This document shows, piece after piece, positions 9,337-18,195 of a stretch of 64,000 bases of DNA. The stretch is from Aliidongia dinghuensis. GTDB lineage: Bacteria; Pseudomonadota; Alphaproteobacteria; ATCC43930; CGMCC-115725. The notes under the pieces were generated by a model that made no database searches, had not been told where the DNA came from, and was given only the letters and a program-made list of their open reading frames with translations. The DNA lies in assembly GCF_014643535.1 (NCBI RefSeq), contig NZ_BMJQ01000006.1, forward strand, positions 248,001 to 312,000, written 5' to 3'. Within the stretch, counting starts at the first letter, position 1. Each line of letters begins with the position of its first letter. The translations under genes were made by a program, and so were the position numbers.

Positions 9337-12243
9337 ATGAACGCCCGGATCGCGCGCGTGATACGGTCGGTTTCGCGCGGCGACGCGCTGCTGGCGTTGG
9401 GTGCGCTCGCGATCATCTGGTGCGCCGCGGTGATTCATCTGACCCAGGAACGCCAGCTGTTCCTGCATGCGGCGCGCGACAACGCGCGAAACCTGAGCCA
9501 AGCCTTTTCCGAACATATCCTGGGCGAGATCCGGTCGGTCGATCAGACCTTGCTCCTGCTGCGCCGGGACTGGTCGCGCGATCCCGACAGCTTCCAGCTC
9601 GCAGACTGGGCCGCCGCAACCCAATCGATCGACGAGCTCGCGATCCAGCTGTCGCTCGTCGGCCCGACCGGCACCTTGCTGCAGACCAACGTCGGCCGCA
9701 CCGCGCCGATCGACCTGTCCGATCGCGAGCATTTCAAGGTGCAGCGCGATGCCAGCACGGATGCACTCTTCATCAGCCAGCCGGTGCTGGGGCGCGCCTC
9801 GGGCAAATGGACGATCCAGTTCACCCGCCGGCTCCTCGACCGCAGCGGCGCCTTCGCCGGCGTCGTCGTCGGCTCCATCGACGCCCTGCAATTGTCGCGC
9901 TTCTACGAGTCGATCCGCGTCGGACGCCACGGCGCGATTGCGCTCGTCGGCCTCGACGGCGTCGTCCGCGCCCGCGCGCCGCTCGCGGACGGCGTGCTCG
10001 GCCACCAGATGGCCGGCGCATCATTCATCGCGGCGGTAGCGGCCGCGGATGACGGGGTCTACACCGCTGGGAGCGAACTCGACGGCACGCGCCGCATCGT
10101 CGCGTTCCAGCGGGTGACGGGCCTGCCTGTCGTCGTGCTGGTCGGGCTCAGCGAGGCCGATGTGCTGCGGCCGTTCCTGCAGGACCTCTTGTCGTATCTC
10201 GTCGTCTGTTTCGCGCTGTCGGCGGCCGTGCTGTGTGCGCTCGCGGTCTCTGCGCACCACCGCCGGCGGCACCGGGCCGCCAAGGACGCGCTCGACGCCA
10301 CGCTCAACAACGTGGCGCAAGGCGTGCTCATGATCGGGCCCGACCGCAGCATCAAGGTCATGAACCCGAAGGTGGCCGAGCTCTTAGGCCTGCCGCCGGA
10401 ACTGCTCGCGGGCAATCCCACCTTCGACGACCTGACCGCCTGGCAGATCGAAGCCGGCGAGTTCGGTCCCGCCACGCCGAAGAGCGCCCTGCGCGAATTC
10501 ATCGAGGCGGGCGGCATCGCGCTCGGCGAAAACGTCTACGAGCGCGAGCGGCCGAACGGACGGCACATCGAGATCCGCACGCGCGTGCTGCCGGACGGCT
10601 CCGCCGTCCGCACCTATACGGACGTCACGCAATTTCGCCAGTCGGAGCGGGCGTTGGCCGAGGCGCGCGACGCGGCCGAACAGGCGAGCGAGGCGCGGGC
10701 GCGCTTCCTCGCCGTCGTCAGCCATGAGATCCGGACCCCGATGAACGGCGTCATCGGCCTCGCCGAACTGCTGCAGCGGACCGAAATGACCGACGAGCAG
10801 AAGCGCTGGGTCGACACGCTCAGGGCATCGGCCGACCATCTCTTGCGCCTGATCGACGACATCCTGGAATTCACCCGGCTCAACGTCGACGGGATCGAGT
10901 TCGAGCGCGTGCCGTTCGACCCGGTCGCCATCGCGCGCGAAGCCTTCCTATGCATCGAGGCCCACGCGGCGAAGAAGGGCCTCGCCCATGCGATCATCGA
11001 GCCGGAGACGTCCTGCGTCGTCGAGGGCGACCCGGCGCGCCTGCGCCAGGTGCTGATCAACCTGCTGGGCAACGCGGTCAAGTTCACCCAGGACGGTTCG
11101 GTACGCCTGCTCGTCCTGCCGCCCGAGATCGGCGAGCACGAGGCCACCTGGCACTTCCTGGTCCAGGATACGGGCATCGGCATCGCCGCCGACGCGCTGC
11201 CGCGGCTGTTCCACGAATTCACGCAGGTCGACGGCTCGATCGCCCGCCGGTTCGGCGGCAGCGGCCTCGGCCTCGCCATCTCCAAACGGCTCGTCGAGCG
11301 CATGGGCGGCACCATCACGATCTCGAGCGAGATCGCGCGCGGCAGCGTGTTCGAGGTCAGCGTGACGCTGCCCTTGAGCGCGGTGCCGCTTACGGCCCTT
11401 GAGGAAGCGCCCGCCCTGCCGTCGGAGCGGCAATTCTGCGCCTTGTCGGTCCTGCTGGCCGAGGACGATTCCATCAACGCCATGGTCGCGATCGCCATGC
11501 TCGAACGGATGGGCCATCGTGTCGCCTGGGTCGAGGACGGCGCCGCCGCCGTCGAAGCGGCCACGACGGCGCACTTCGACCTGATCCTGATGGACATGAT
11601 GATGCCGGTCATGGACGGGCTGACCGCCACCCGGGCGATCCGCGCGCTGCCGGGCGAGCGCGGCCAAGTGTCGATCTACGCCTTCACGGCCAACGCCTTC
11701 AAGGAGGATGGCGAGCGCTATCGCAAGGCCGGCGCCGACGGCTACCTGACGAAGCCCATCCGGTTCGATGCCCTCTTGGCCGTGACGGAACGCCTCGCCA
11801 CCCCGCGCCCGGTCGACGCAGTGCCCGAGCCGCCGGCGCAACGGGCCGGGGTCATGCTTGCAGGGGTCATGCATGCTGCGCCCACGCATGCTGGGCCCAT
11901 GCATTTCGACGAGCCCGTCATGGCGGCGCTGATCGCCAATCTCGGCATGGAGACCGCCGGCCGGATCAGGGACCGGTTTCTGAGAGACCTGCCGCAGCAC
12001 CTGTCGCGGATCCGGACGGCCGCGTCCAAGCGGGACTGGGCGGCGCTCACCCGCGAGGCCCATTCGCTGAAAGGCGCCGCCGCATCGCTCGGCCTCAGAT
12101 CCATCGTCGAAACAGCGGCGACGCTCGAGCAGCAGTCGGCCGGCCCGGACATCCCCGGCTGCGCCGAGACGATCGACGCGCTCGACCGCTGCGCCACAGC
12201 AGGCGCCGCCGCCCTCCGCGCCTTCGAAATGGCGGCGGCTTGA
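9337..12243 (+). CDS. Hybrid sensor histidine kinase (CACHE-like sensor, PAS, HisKA, HATPase, REC, HPt)
   Basis: This 968-residue kinase has a membrane helix near residues 15-35, a periplasmic CACHE-like sensor domain, and a second helix near 285-305. It then has a PAS domain (DATLNNVAQGVLMIGPDRSI) and HisKA with His463 (VVSHEIRTPMNG). The HATPase has GNAVKF and DTGIGIA boxes and the RFGGSGLGLAIS loop. The receiver's Asp753 lies in LILMDMMMPVMDG, and the C-terminal HPt has His909 (AHSLKGAAASLG). All phosphorelay residues are present. No response regulator with an output domain is adjacent, so the final target is unknown. ATG 9319 is an alternative start without a ribosome-binding site. Confidence 0.92.
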   Translation: MNARIARVIRSVSRGDALLALGALAIIWCAAVIHLTQERQLFLHAARDNARNLSQAFSEHILGEIRSVDQTLLLLRRDWSRDPDSFQLADWAAATQSIDELAIQLSLVGPTGTLLQTNVGRTAPIDLSDREHFKVQRDASTDALFISQPVLGRASGKWTIQFTRRLLDRSGAFAGVVVGSIDALQLSRFYESIRVGRHGAIALVGLDGVVRARAPLADGVLGHQMAGASFIAAVAAADDGVYTAGSELDGTRRIVAFQRVTGLPVVVLVGLSEADVLRPFLQDLLSYLVVCFALSAAVLCALAVSAHHRRRHRAAKDALDATLNNVAQGVLMIGPDRSIKVMNPKVAELLGLPPELLAGNPTFDDLTAWQIEAGEFGPATPKSALREFIEAGGIALGENVYERERPNGRHIEIRTRVLPDGSAVRTYTDVTQFRQSERALAEARDAAEQASEARARFLAVVSHEIRTPMNGVIGLAELLQRTEMTDEQKRWVDTLRASADHLLRLIDDILEFTRLNVDGIEFERVPFDPVAIAREAFLCIEAHAAKKGLAHAIIEPETSCVVEGDPARLRQVLINLLGNAVKFTQDGSVRLLVLPPEIGEHEATWHFLVQDTGIGIAADALPRLFHEFTQVDGSIARRFGGSGLGLAISKRLVERMGGTITISSEIARGSVFEVSVTLPLSAVPLTALEEAPALPSERQFCALSVLLAEDDSINAMVAIAMLERMGHRVAWVEDGAAAVEAATTAHFDLILMDMMMPVMDGLTATRAIRALPGERGQVSIYAFTANAFKEDGERYRKAGADGYLTKPIRFDALLAVTERLATPRPVDAVPEPPAQRAGVMLAGVMHAAPTHAGPMHFDEPVMAALIANLGMETAGRIRDRFLRDLPQHLSRIRTAASKRDWAALTREAHSLKGAAASLGLRSIVETAATLEQQSAGPDIPGCAETIDALDRCATAGAAALRAFEMAAA

Positions 12244-12275
12244 GTTGAAAATCCAATTGGCTGCGGCCGCCTTCG

Positions 12276-12318
12276 AGTCGTCCGTGATCAATCGATAGCG
12301 CATTGATCACGGACGACT
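12276..12318. terminator. Long perfect hairpin between convergent genes
   Basis: Seventeen-bp perfectly paired arms (12276-12292 and 12302-12318) flank a 9-nt loop. It lies 32 bp after the kinase stop and 41 bp after the argC stop, so it can act for both strands. There is no clear T-tract on the + strand, so it may be a transcript-end stabiliser or palindromic element rather than a textbook intrinsic terminator. Confidence 0.55.
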
Positions 12319-12359
12319 ATGAAGCCCATATTCGGTAAGTTACGGACTCGCAAAAGATT

Positions 12360-13337
12360 TCATGGCCAAACAGGTACGCCGTCCAGCCCCGCGGTTTCTG
12401 GCAGGCCGCAGATCAGGTTCGCATTCTGCACCGCCTGACCGGCCGCTCCCTTGCCGAGATTGTCGACCACGCCCATCGCGATCACCAAGTTGCGCTCTGG
12501 ATCGGCCGCATAGCTGACGAACGCGAGGTTCGAGCCGGTAGCCCATTTGGTCTGTGGCGGCTTGTCGGTCACGCGGACGAACGCCCGTCCGGCGTAGAAG
12601 CGCCGGGCCGCGTCCAAGCACTCGCCCGTGGTGGCGCGGCCGCGGCAGTAAATGGTGGCGAGTACGCCGCGGGTCATCGGCACCAAGTGTGGCGTGAATA
12701 CCAGCCCGGCCGCGCTCCCGCCACTCAGCCGCTCGATCGTCTTGGCAATCTCGGGCATGTGGACATGCTTGAGCAGACCGTAGGGCAGCAAGTTCTCGTT
12801 GCTCTCGGCGTAGCCGAACTTGCTGTCGGCGCCGCCCCGGCCGGCACCGGAGATGCCGGTCTTGACGTCGACCACGATGTTGCCAGGCTCGATCAGCTTG
12901 TTGACCAGCAGCGGCGCCAGCGCGTTCAGCGTCGCCGCGGGGAAGCAGCCGGGGTTGGCAACGCGGATCTGACCCTCGATCTGGGCTGGCCAGACGTCGG
13001 CCAGGCCGTACGCCCAACCCTCGACGTAGCGGTGGTCGCCGCCGATGTCGACGATTTTCACGTCCTTGGGGACGCGCGCCAGCGCCTCGGCCGAGGCGCC
13101 CGTGGGCAGCGACGCGAACAGCACGTCGAGCTTCGGCAGGGTCACAGGGTCCCACTTCTCGATCACCAGCTCGGCCAGCTTGGCCGGCACACCGGGGAAG
13201 CGGTCCACCAACCGGCTGCCGGCGCTGCCCTCGCCCGCGGCGTAAATTAGCTCGAATGACGGGTGGCTCGCGACCAGGCGCATCGCCTCACCGCCGCCAA
13301 AACCGCTGATCCCGACAATGCCGACGCGAATGCTCAT
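12360..13337 (-). CDS. argC: N-acetyl-gamma-glutamyl-phosphate reductase
   Basis: The product is 325 residues and catalyses the NADPH-dependent reduction of N-acetylglutamyl phosphate to the semialdehyde in arginine synthesis. The dinucleotide-binding start (RVGIVGISGFGGGEAMRL) and the active-site Cys131 in VANPGCFPAA are clear. HVHMPEI and FTPHLVPMTRGVLATIY match ArgC. The length is normal. No other arg gene is adjacent, as is usual in alphaproteobacteria. Confidence 0.95.
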   Translation of the reverse strand: MSIRVGIVGISGFGGGEAMRLVASHPSFELIYAAGEGSAGSRLVDRFPGVPAKLAELVIEKWDPVTLPKLDVLFASLPTGASAEALARVPKDVKIVDIGGDHRYVEGWAYGLADVWPAQIEGQIRVANPGCFPAATLNALAPLLVNKLIEPGNIVVDVKTGISGAGRGGADSKFGYAESNENLLPYGLLKHVHMPEIAKTIERLSGGSAAGLVFTPHLVPMTRGVLATIYCRGRATTGECLDAARRFYAGRAFVRVTDKPPQTKWATGSNLAFVSYAADPERNLVIAMGVVDNLGKGAAGQAVQNANLICGLPETAGLDGVPVWP

Positions 13338-13401
13338 GGTGGTGTCCTACTGCTGGAGTGAGCGAACAAGTTTAGCGAACTCGCGCTGCCGGCGCGGCGG
13401 C

Positions 13402-13527
13402 TCAGGCCGCAAGCGGGCGTTCCATGAACACCAGCCAATTGCGCAGGTCGTCGGGCACGTCAAACGACCCGGTCGCGACCGCGATGCTTGGCTTGGCGCA
13501 GCCCGTTTGTTCGTCAGACCCACGCAT
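13402..13527 (-). CDS. Possible small protein, 41 residues
   Basis: This is a short frame from ATG 13527 to TGA 13404-13402, 64 bp upstream of argC on the same strand. It reads MRGSDEQTGCAKPSIAVATG, then SFDVPDDLRNWLVFMERPLA with one further Ala before the stop. The amphipathic ending looks protein-like, but there is no well-placed ribosome-binding site and I recognise no family. It could be the 3' remnant of a lost gene. The rest of the gap from 13338 to 13681 shows nothing I can name. Confidence 0.25.
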   Translation of the reverse strand: MRGSDEQTGCAKPSIAVATGSFDVPDDLRNWLVFMERPLAA

Positions 13528-13681
13528 TCCCTGCCCCCGCCCTTGCAGGCTCAGCGAATCACGATCCGACCTCACAAGCGAGGGTTTTTCAGCGGCCTGT
13601 TAGGTAAACCCTCACCCCAAAGCCGTCAGTCCGCTTACCACCCCACTCAATCGCCCCGATAAGGCTTTCAACCTCGCCCCA

Positions 13682-15226
13682 TCAAGCCCGCGGCGGTCGG
13701 TCGACGCCGATGGCGGCCAGTGCCGAGGCGAGGCTCATCGACACGTCGCCCGCGGCGTCGACGGTCTCCCAGTCGAGCGGACCGATGTGCAGCGCCACCT
13801 GCCGGCGCACGACGGCGGGCGTTGCGTCGGACGCGTCGCCCGACCGTCCGGCGACGCGCGCCACGAGCGTCTCGACCGGCGCCGTCAGCCAGAGCCCGTG
13901 GAAGCTGACGCCCGCGCGCCGGGCGAGCTCGGCCATCGCCCGGCGCTCCTCCGGCTGCGCGAAGACGGCATCGGCGATCACGCTGCAGCCGGCAGCGAGC
14001 GTCACGGCCGTCTCGTCGGCGAGACGGCCGTAGACGGCACGCGCGTTGTTCAAGCCATAGGCACCTTCGGGCAGGTGCTGCGTCTCCGCCACGTCCCACA
14101 TCCGCTTGCGGATCACGTCGCTGCGCAAGACGCGCGCGCCGGGCGCCGGCAGCATGAGCGGCGCCAGCTCGCGCGCCAGCGTCGTCTTGCCGGTGCCGCT
14201 GAAGCCGCCGACGGCGACCAGCCGCGGGCGCTCAGGCCGCAGGGCCTCGGTCGCAAGCGCCAGATAGGCGCTGGCCTCGGCCATCGCCGCGGCGCGCAAC
14301 GCCTCGTCCGGCTCGCGCCGGGCCGCCGTCTCGGTCACCTGGGCCCGGATCGCGGCCCGGAGCGACAGGAACAGCGGCAGAAGCGGCAGCGCGTCCTCCT
14401 CGTCCATCAGGTCGAAATAGCGGTTGAACACCCGGTTGCCGAGGTGATCGAGGCCGCGATGATGCAGATCCATCAGCAGAAAGGCGAGATCGAACACGAT
14501 GTCGATACAGGCGATCGAGCGGCTGAACTCGATGCCGTCGAACAGGGTCGGCCGGCCATCAAGGAGGCAGATGTTGCGCAGGTGCAGATCGCCGTGGCAC
14601 TCGCGCACCTTGCCCGCGAGACGGCGCCGTTCGAGCAGTTCGCGCTGGGCCGCGAGCGCCGCATCGACCGCCCGGCGCCACGATGCGATCTCGGCGAGCG
14701 AGAAGGCCGCGCCCGGCCGCAAGTTGATCCGCGTCGTCTCGATCGCCTCGGCGATGCCGGCGGCACCACCCTGGTCGGCCACGGGCGCGGCGGCACGATG
14801 CACGTCGGCCACCCGTTCGGCGAGCGCCACGAGCAGGTCGGGCGTGAGCCTGCCGGCCTCGGCCATCCGGTCGAACAGATCGGCCTCGTCGAACCGGCGC
14901 ATGACGACGACCCAGTCGACCGGCGTGCCATCGCCGCCGAGCGAGAGCCGGCCGTCGTCGCCTTCGGTCACGGGCCGGACGTCGAGATAGAGGGCCGGCG
15001 CGAAGCGGCGGTTGAGCGCATATTCGTCCCGGCAGGCGATGCGGCGCAGCCGTTCGGACGAATAGTCGAGATAGGAATAGCGAACGGCGCGCTTCAGCTT
15101 GTAGGCACGATCGCCGGCCAGGAAGATGATCGAGGCATGGGTTTCGACGCGGGTGACCGGATGCCCGCCGTGGGTGGCGGGATCGCCCAGCAATGCAATG
15201 GTGCGGGTCTGGTCCTCGTCCGCCAT
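13682..15226 (-). CDS. Aminoglycoside phosphotransferase-like / P-loop ATPase fusion
   Basis: The protein has 514 residues and two domains. The N-terminal half (about 1-330) is a kinase-like APH fold with a catalytic loop ECHGDLHLRNICLLDGRPTL and the metal-binding segment LFDGIEFS. The C-terminal half is a P-loop kinase (VAVGGFSGTGKTTLARELA) resembling zeta-toxin/AAA_33 proteins. The start at 15226 has GGGGAGGA in front. The physiological substrate is unknown; this fusion commonly sits with stress and low-oxygen genes. Its promoter region is shared with the alcohol dehydrogenase gene and contains the FNR/FixK box, so oxygen control is likely. Confidence 0.85.
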   Translation of the reverse strand: MADEDQTRTIALLGDPATHGGHPVTRVETHASIIFLAGDRAYKLKRAVRYSYLDYSSERLRRIACRDEYALNRRFAPALYLDVRPVTEGDDGRLSLGGDGTPVDWVVVMRRFDEADLFDRMAEAGRLTPDLLVALAERVADVHRAAAPVADQGGAAGIAEAIETTRINLRPGAAFSLAEIASWRRAVDAALAAQRELLERRRLAGKVRECHGDLHLRNICLLDGRPTLFDGIEFSRSIACIDIVFDLAFLLMDLHHRGLDHLGNRVFNRYFDLMDEEDALPLLPLFLSLRAAIRAQVTETAARREPDEALRAAAMAEASAYLALATEALRPERPRLVAVGGFSGTGKTTLARELAPLMLPAPGARVLRSDVIRKRMWDVAETQHLPEGAYGLNNARAVYGRLADETAVTLAAGCSVIADAVFAQPEERRAMAELARRAGVSFHGLWLTAPVETLVARVAGRSGDASDATPAVVRRQVALHIGPLDWETVDAAGDVSMSLASALAAIGVDRPPRA

Positions 15227-15274
15227 GGCGGTCCTCCCCGCCATCGAGGATAAGGTCCGATCGGCGCGCGTGCC

Positions 15275-15288
15275 TTGACCTAGATCAA
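15275..15288. promoter_or_regulatory. FNR/FixK-type box
   Basis: TTGACCTAGATCAA is a perfect TTGA-N6-TCAA palindrome, the consensus site of the Crp/Fnr subfamily that includes FNR, FixK and ANR. It lies 49 bp upstream of the phosphotransferase start and 57 bp upstream of the dehydrogenase start, so it could serve both. fixLJ genes lie elsewhere in this window, which makes a FixK-type cascade plausible. Confidence 0.7.
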
Positions 15289-15344
15289 TACCGGCAACTG
15301 CGCACGGGATCATTTTTGGCCGGCCGAGAGCGAAGGAGCCGTCG

Positions 15345-16331
15345 ATGCGCGCCATGACCCTGGAGAAACCGCGGTCCCCCCTCGTCGCCACGACGCTGCC
15401 GACGCCGGCGCCCGGGCCGGGACAGGTCTTGATCGAGGTCAGGGCCTGCGCGGTCTGCCGGACCGACCTCCACGTGGTCGACGGCGAGCTTGCGGCACCC
15501 AAGCCCCATGTCGTGCCGGGGCACGAGATCGTCGGCATCGTGATCGCGACCGGTCAGGGCGTCGAACGGTTCGGGCCGGGCGATCGCGTGGGCGTGCCCT
15601 GGCTCGGCTGGACCTGCGGCACCTGCGGCTATTGCCGGTCGGGGCGCGAGAACCTGTGCGACCAGGCGCGCTTCACCGGCTATCAGATCGACGGCGGCTA
15701 TGCGGAATACACGGTGGCCGACGCGCGCTTCTGCTTCGCGATGCCCGAGAGCTACCAGGACGTCGAGGCGGCGCCGCTGCTCTGCGCCGGCCTGATCGGC
15801 CACCGGGCGCTCCGGATGGCAGGCGACGTCGGCCGCATCGGCATCTACGGCTTCGGCGCCGCCGCCCATATCGTGGCGCAGGTGGCGCGTTTCGAGGGGC
15901 GCGAGGTGTTCGCCTTCACCCGCCCCGGCGATACGGCGGCGCAGCGCTTCGCGCGGTCGCTCGGCGCCGCCTGGGCGGGCCCCTCCGATGCGCCGGCGCC
16001 GGTGCCGCTCGACGCGGCGCTCATCTTCGCGCCCGCCGGCCCCTTGGTGCCGCAGGCCCTGCGCGCGACTGCCAAGGGCGGCACGGTCGTCTGCGCCGGC
16101 ATCCACATGTCGGACATTCCGTCCTTCCCCTATGAATGGCTGTGGGGCGAGCGGACAATCCGCTCCGTCGCCAACCTCACGCGGCAGGACGGCGAGGCGT
16201 TCCTGGCGCTCGCCCCCAAGGTTCCGGTGCGGACGACGACCCAGCCGTTCGCGCTTGACGACGCGAACGAGGCGCTCGCCGCCCTGCGCAGGGGCGACCT
16301 GACCGGCGCCGCGGTGCTGGTCCCGCGGTAG
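15345..16331 (+). CDS. Zinc-dependent alcohol dehydrogenase
   Basis: The protein is a 328-residue medium-chain dehydrogenase. The catalytic zinc ligands are Cys38 (ACAVCRTDLH) with His60/Glu61 (VVPGHEIVG). The structural zinc site is Cys91, Cys94, Cys97 and Cys105 (CGTCGYCRSGRENLC). The nucleotide-binding loop reads IGIYGFGAAAHI, as in the AdhA-like subfamily found in anaerobic/microaerobic regulons, and not the classic GxGGLG. It oxidises alcohols or reduces aldehydes with NAD(H). It has the FNR/FixK box in its promoter. Confidence 0.92.
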   Translation: MRAMTLEKPRSPLVATTLPTPAPGPGQVLIEVRACAVCRTDLHVVDGELAAPKPHVVPGHEIVGIVIATGQGVERFGPGDRVGVPWLGWTCGTCGYCRSGRENLCDQARFTGYQIDGGYAEYTVADARFCFAMPESYQDVEAAPLLCAGLIGHRALRMAGDVGRIGIYGFGAAAHIVAQVARFEGREVFAFTRPGDTAAQRFARSLGAAWAGPSDAPAPVPLDAALIFAPAGPLVPQALRATAKGGTVVCAGIHMSDIPSFPYEWLWGERTIRSVANLTRQDGEAFLALAPKVPVRTTTQPFALDDANEALAALRRGDLTGAAVLVPR

Positions 16332-16446
16332 GCTGGTCCCGCATGCTGTGACGTCAAGGCCGCTTGCTAAGCCCCCGGCAGCAGCCTAGCGTTTTCTGCT
16401 GTCTCCTCAATTCCGCAATCCCTCTCACGAGCCGCGGCCGGCTGCC

Positions 16447-17922
16447 ATGCGTGCCTTCGAACTGGCTATTCGTATCAAGGGGGATGCCGCCCTTGGAGCC
16501 CAGCTCTATCGCGAGCTGCGCCGGCTCATTCTCGAAGGGCGCCTTCGCCATGGCGAGAAACTGCCCTCGAGCCGGGATCTCGCCCTGACGCTCAGGCTAT
16601 CGCGCAAGACGGTGCTCGAGGCGATCGCCCGGCTCACGGCGGAGGGATATCTGGCCACCCGCCACGGATCCGGCACCTTTGTGGCCATCGAACCGAACGA
16701 TTTGGCGGCGCCGAAGTCGCCCGTGGTGAGATCGCGCCGCCTCAGCCCCTGGGCGGAAGCCTTGCCCGCAATTCCCACCATCGCCAGCGCCCTCGATGCG
16801 CCGATCGATTTCCGTCCCGGACTGCCCGATCTCAAGTCGTTTCCGGCGGAGGCGTGGCGGCGCGCTTCAGCACGCAAACTGCAGGACGCACGCCGGCAGA
16901 TCGGCTTCTACGGCGACCCGGCCGGCGACAGCATCCTGCGCGAGGAGCTGGCGCAGCACCTTGCCCTGTCGCGCGGCCTGAAGGCGACCGCGCGCGACGT
17001 GATCATCACCAATGGGGCACAGCAAGCCTTTGATCTGCTTGCACGGCTTCTCGTCTGTCCGGGTCTTTGCGTCGCCGTCGAGGACCCCTGCTACCCGGGT
17101 GCCGTGGTTGCGCTCAAGGCCGCGGGGGCGCGGCTGGTCCCCGTTCCCGTCGACGAGGAAGGGCTGATCGTATCGCGGCTCCCCGACGATGCGGCGATCG
17201 TCTACGTGACGCCCTCGCACCAGTTCCCGCTGGGCTACACGATGTCTCTGACGCGGCGCCTGGCCCTGCTCGATTGGGCGCGAGCCCGCAACGCGCTCAT
17301 CATCGAAGACGACTACGACAGCGAGTACCGCTACAGCGAGCGGCCTCTGGAAGCGCTCCAGGGGCTGGACGGGAGTTCCTCAGTTGCCTATGTCGGGACC
17401 TTCTCGAAGACCCTGCTCCCGGGTTTCCGCCTCGGCTATCTCGTAGCACCGCCCGATCTGCGAGGCCCCCTGCTGGCAGCCAAATGGATCAGCGACCGTC
17501 ACGTTCCAAGTCTGGCGCAAATGGCATTGGCCGAGTTCATGTCGGACGGGTCCTTTGCTAGCTACCTTCGTCACATGCGCCGGATCTATGCGGAACGGCA
17601 CGCGATCCTGTCGGAAGGGCTGGCGCGCATCGCTCCAAGGGCGCTCCGCGTCATCCCCTCCCACGCCGGGCTGCACCTCACGGCCCTGCTTGCCGACGCT
17701 CTCGATGAGACCGATCTCGCCGCCCGGGCGCGCGAGGTCGGCGTCGGGCTCTATCCCCTGTCGGGCTTCGGGATCGCCGTTCGCCCGCCCGGATTTCTCT
17801 TCGGCTTCGGCAACCTGCCTGTAGCCCTCATCCGAGACGGCCTTGGCCGTCTTGCCGCCCTCCTGGCAGAAAGCGGCGAAGTGCGAGCCGCAGGTCATGG
17901 CGCGATGAAAGCGACCTCGTAA
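16447..17922 (+). CDS. MocR/PdxR-family regulator (GntR HTH plus aminotransferase fold)
   Basis: The 491-residue protein has an N-terminal GntR-type winged HTH (LPSSRDLALTLRLSRKTVLE, then RHGSGTFVA) fused to a fold-type I aminotransferase domain. The PLP lysine is Lys321 in YVGTFSKTLLPGFRLGY, and EDDYDSEYRY carries the conserved PLP-binding Asp/Tyr. MocR proteins sense PLP or an amino-acid derivative and regulate adjacent genes. The gene next to it in the same direction encodes a membrane protein behind palindromic AT-rich motifs, its likely target. Confidence 0.92.
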   Translation: MRAFELAIRIKGDAALGAQLYRELRRLILEGRLRHGEKLPSSRDLALTLRLSRKTVLEAIARLTAEGYLATRHGSGTFVAIEPNDLAAPKSPVVRSRRLSPWAEALPAIPTIASALDAPIDFRPGLPDLKSFPAEAWRRASARKLQDARRQIGFYGDPAGDSILREELAQHLALSRGLKATARDVIITNGAQQAFDLLARLLVCPGLCVAVEDPCYPGAVVALKAAGARLVPVPVDEEGLIVSRLPDDAAIVYVTPSHQFPLGYTMSLTRRLALLDWARARNALIIEDDYDSEYRYSERPLEALQGLDGSSSVAYVGTFSKTLLPGFRLGYLVAPPDLRGPLLAAKWISDRHVPSLAQMALAEFMSDGSFASYLRHMRRIYAERHAILSEGLARIAPRALRVIPSHAGLHLTALLADALDETDLAARAREVGVGLYPLSGFGIAVRPPGFLFGFGNLPVALIRDGLGRLAALLAESGEVRAAGHGAMKATS

Positions 17923-17952
17923 GCCTGCCAACGCACGGCCACATCGGAAATA

Positions 17953-18082
17953 TGCAATATAGTACTACTTTATCCACGGCTCGTGGACCGAAGCTCGCGA
18001 TTTCATGCGAGATACCGCGTGAAAAGTGGCCTCCTGTCCGAGCGAAATAGTGGTTCCGATCGCTCATAGTGCAATATATTGC
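17953..18082. promoter_or_regulatory. Repeated GCAATATA motifs (candidate MocR operator)
   Basis: GCAATATA occurs at 17954-17961 and again inside the perfect 12-bp palindrome GCAATATATTGC at 18071-18082. These are two related AT-rich sites about 117 bp apart in the 273-bp gap before the membrane-protein gene. MocR proteins often bind paired sites. The assignment is inference. Confidence 0.35.
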
Positions 18083-18195
18083 TTGTTCCTCCTCGCGCGC
18101 GGCGGACAATGTGCTGGAAGGCTCGCCCGGCCGGCCAGTTCGATCCACCCACGAGCAGCACAGCGATCGCCCGCAGCCGTCGCGCAGGAGGAAGC

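Noticed and set aside
13787..15253. 488-codon open frame antisense to the phosphotransferase fusion
   Set aside because: Antisense shadow; the opposite frame has the APH and P-loop motifs.
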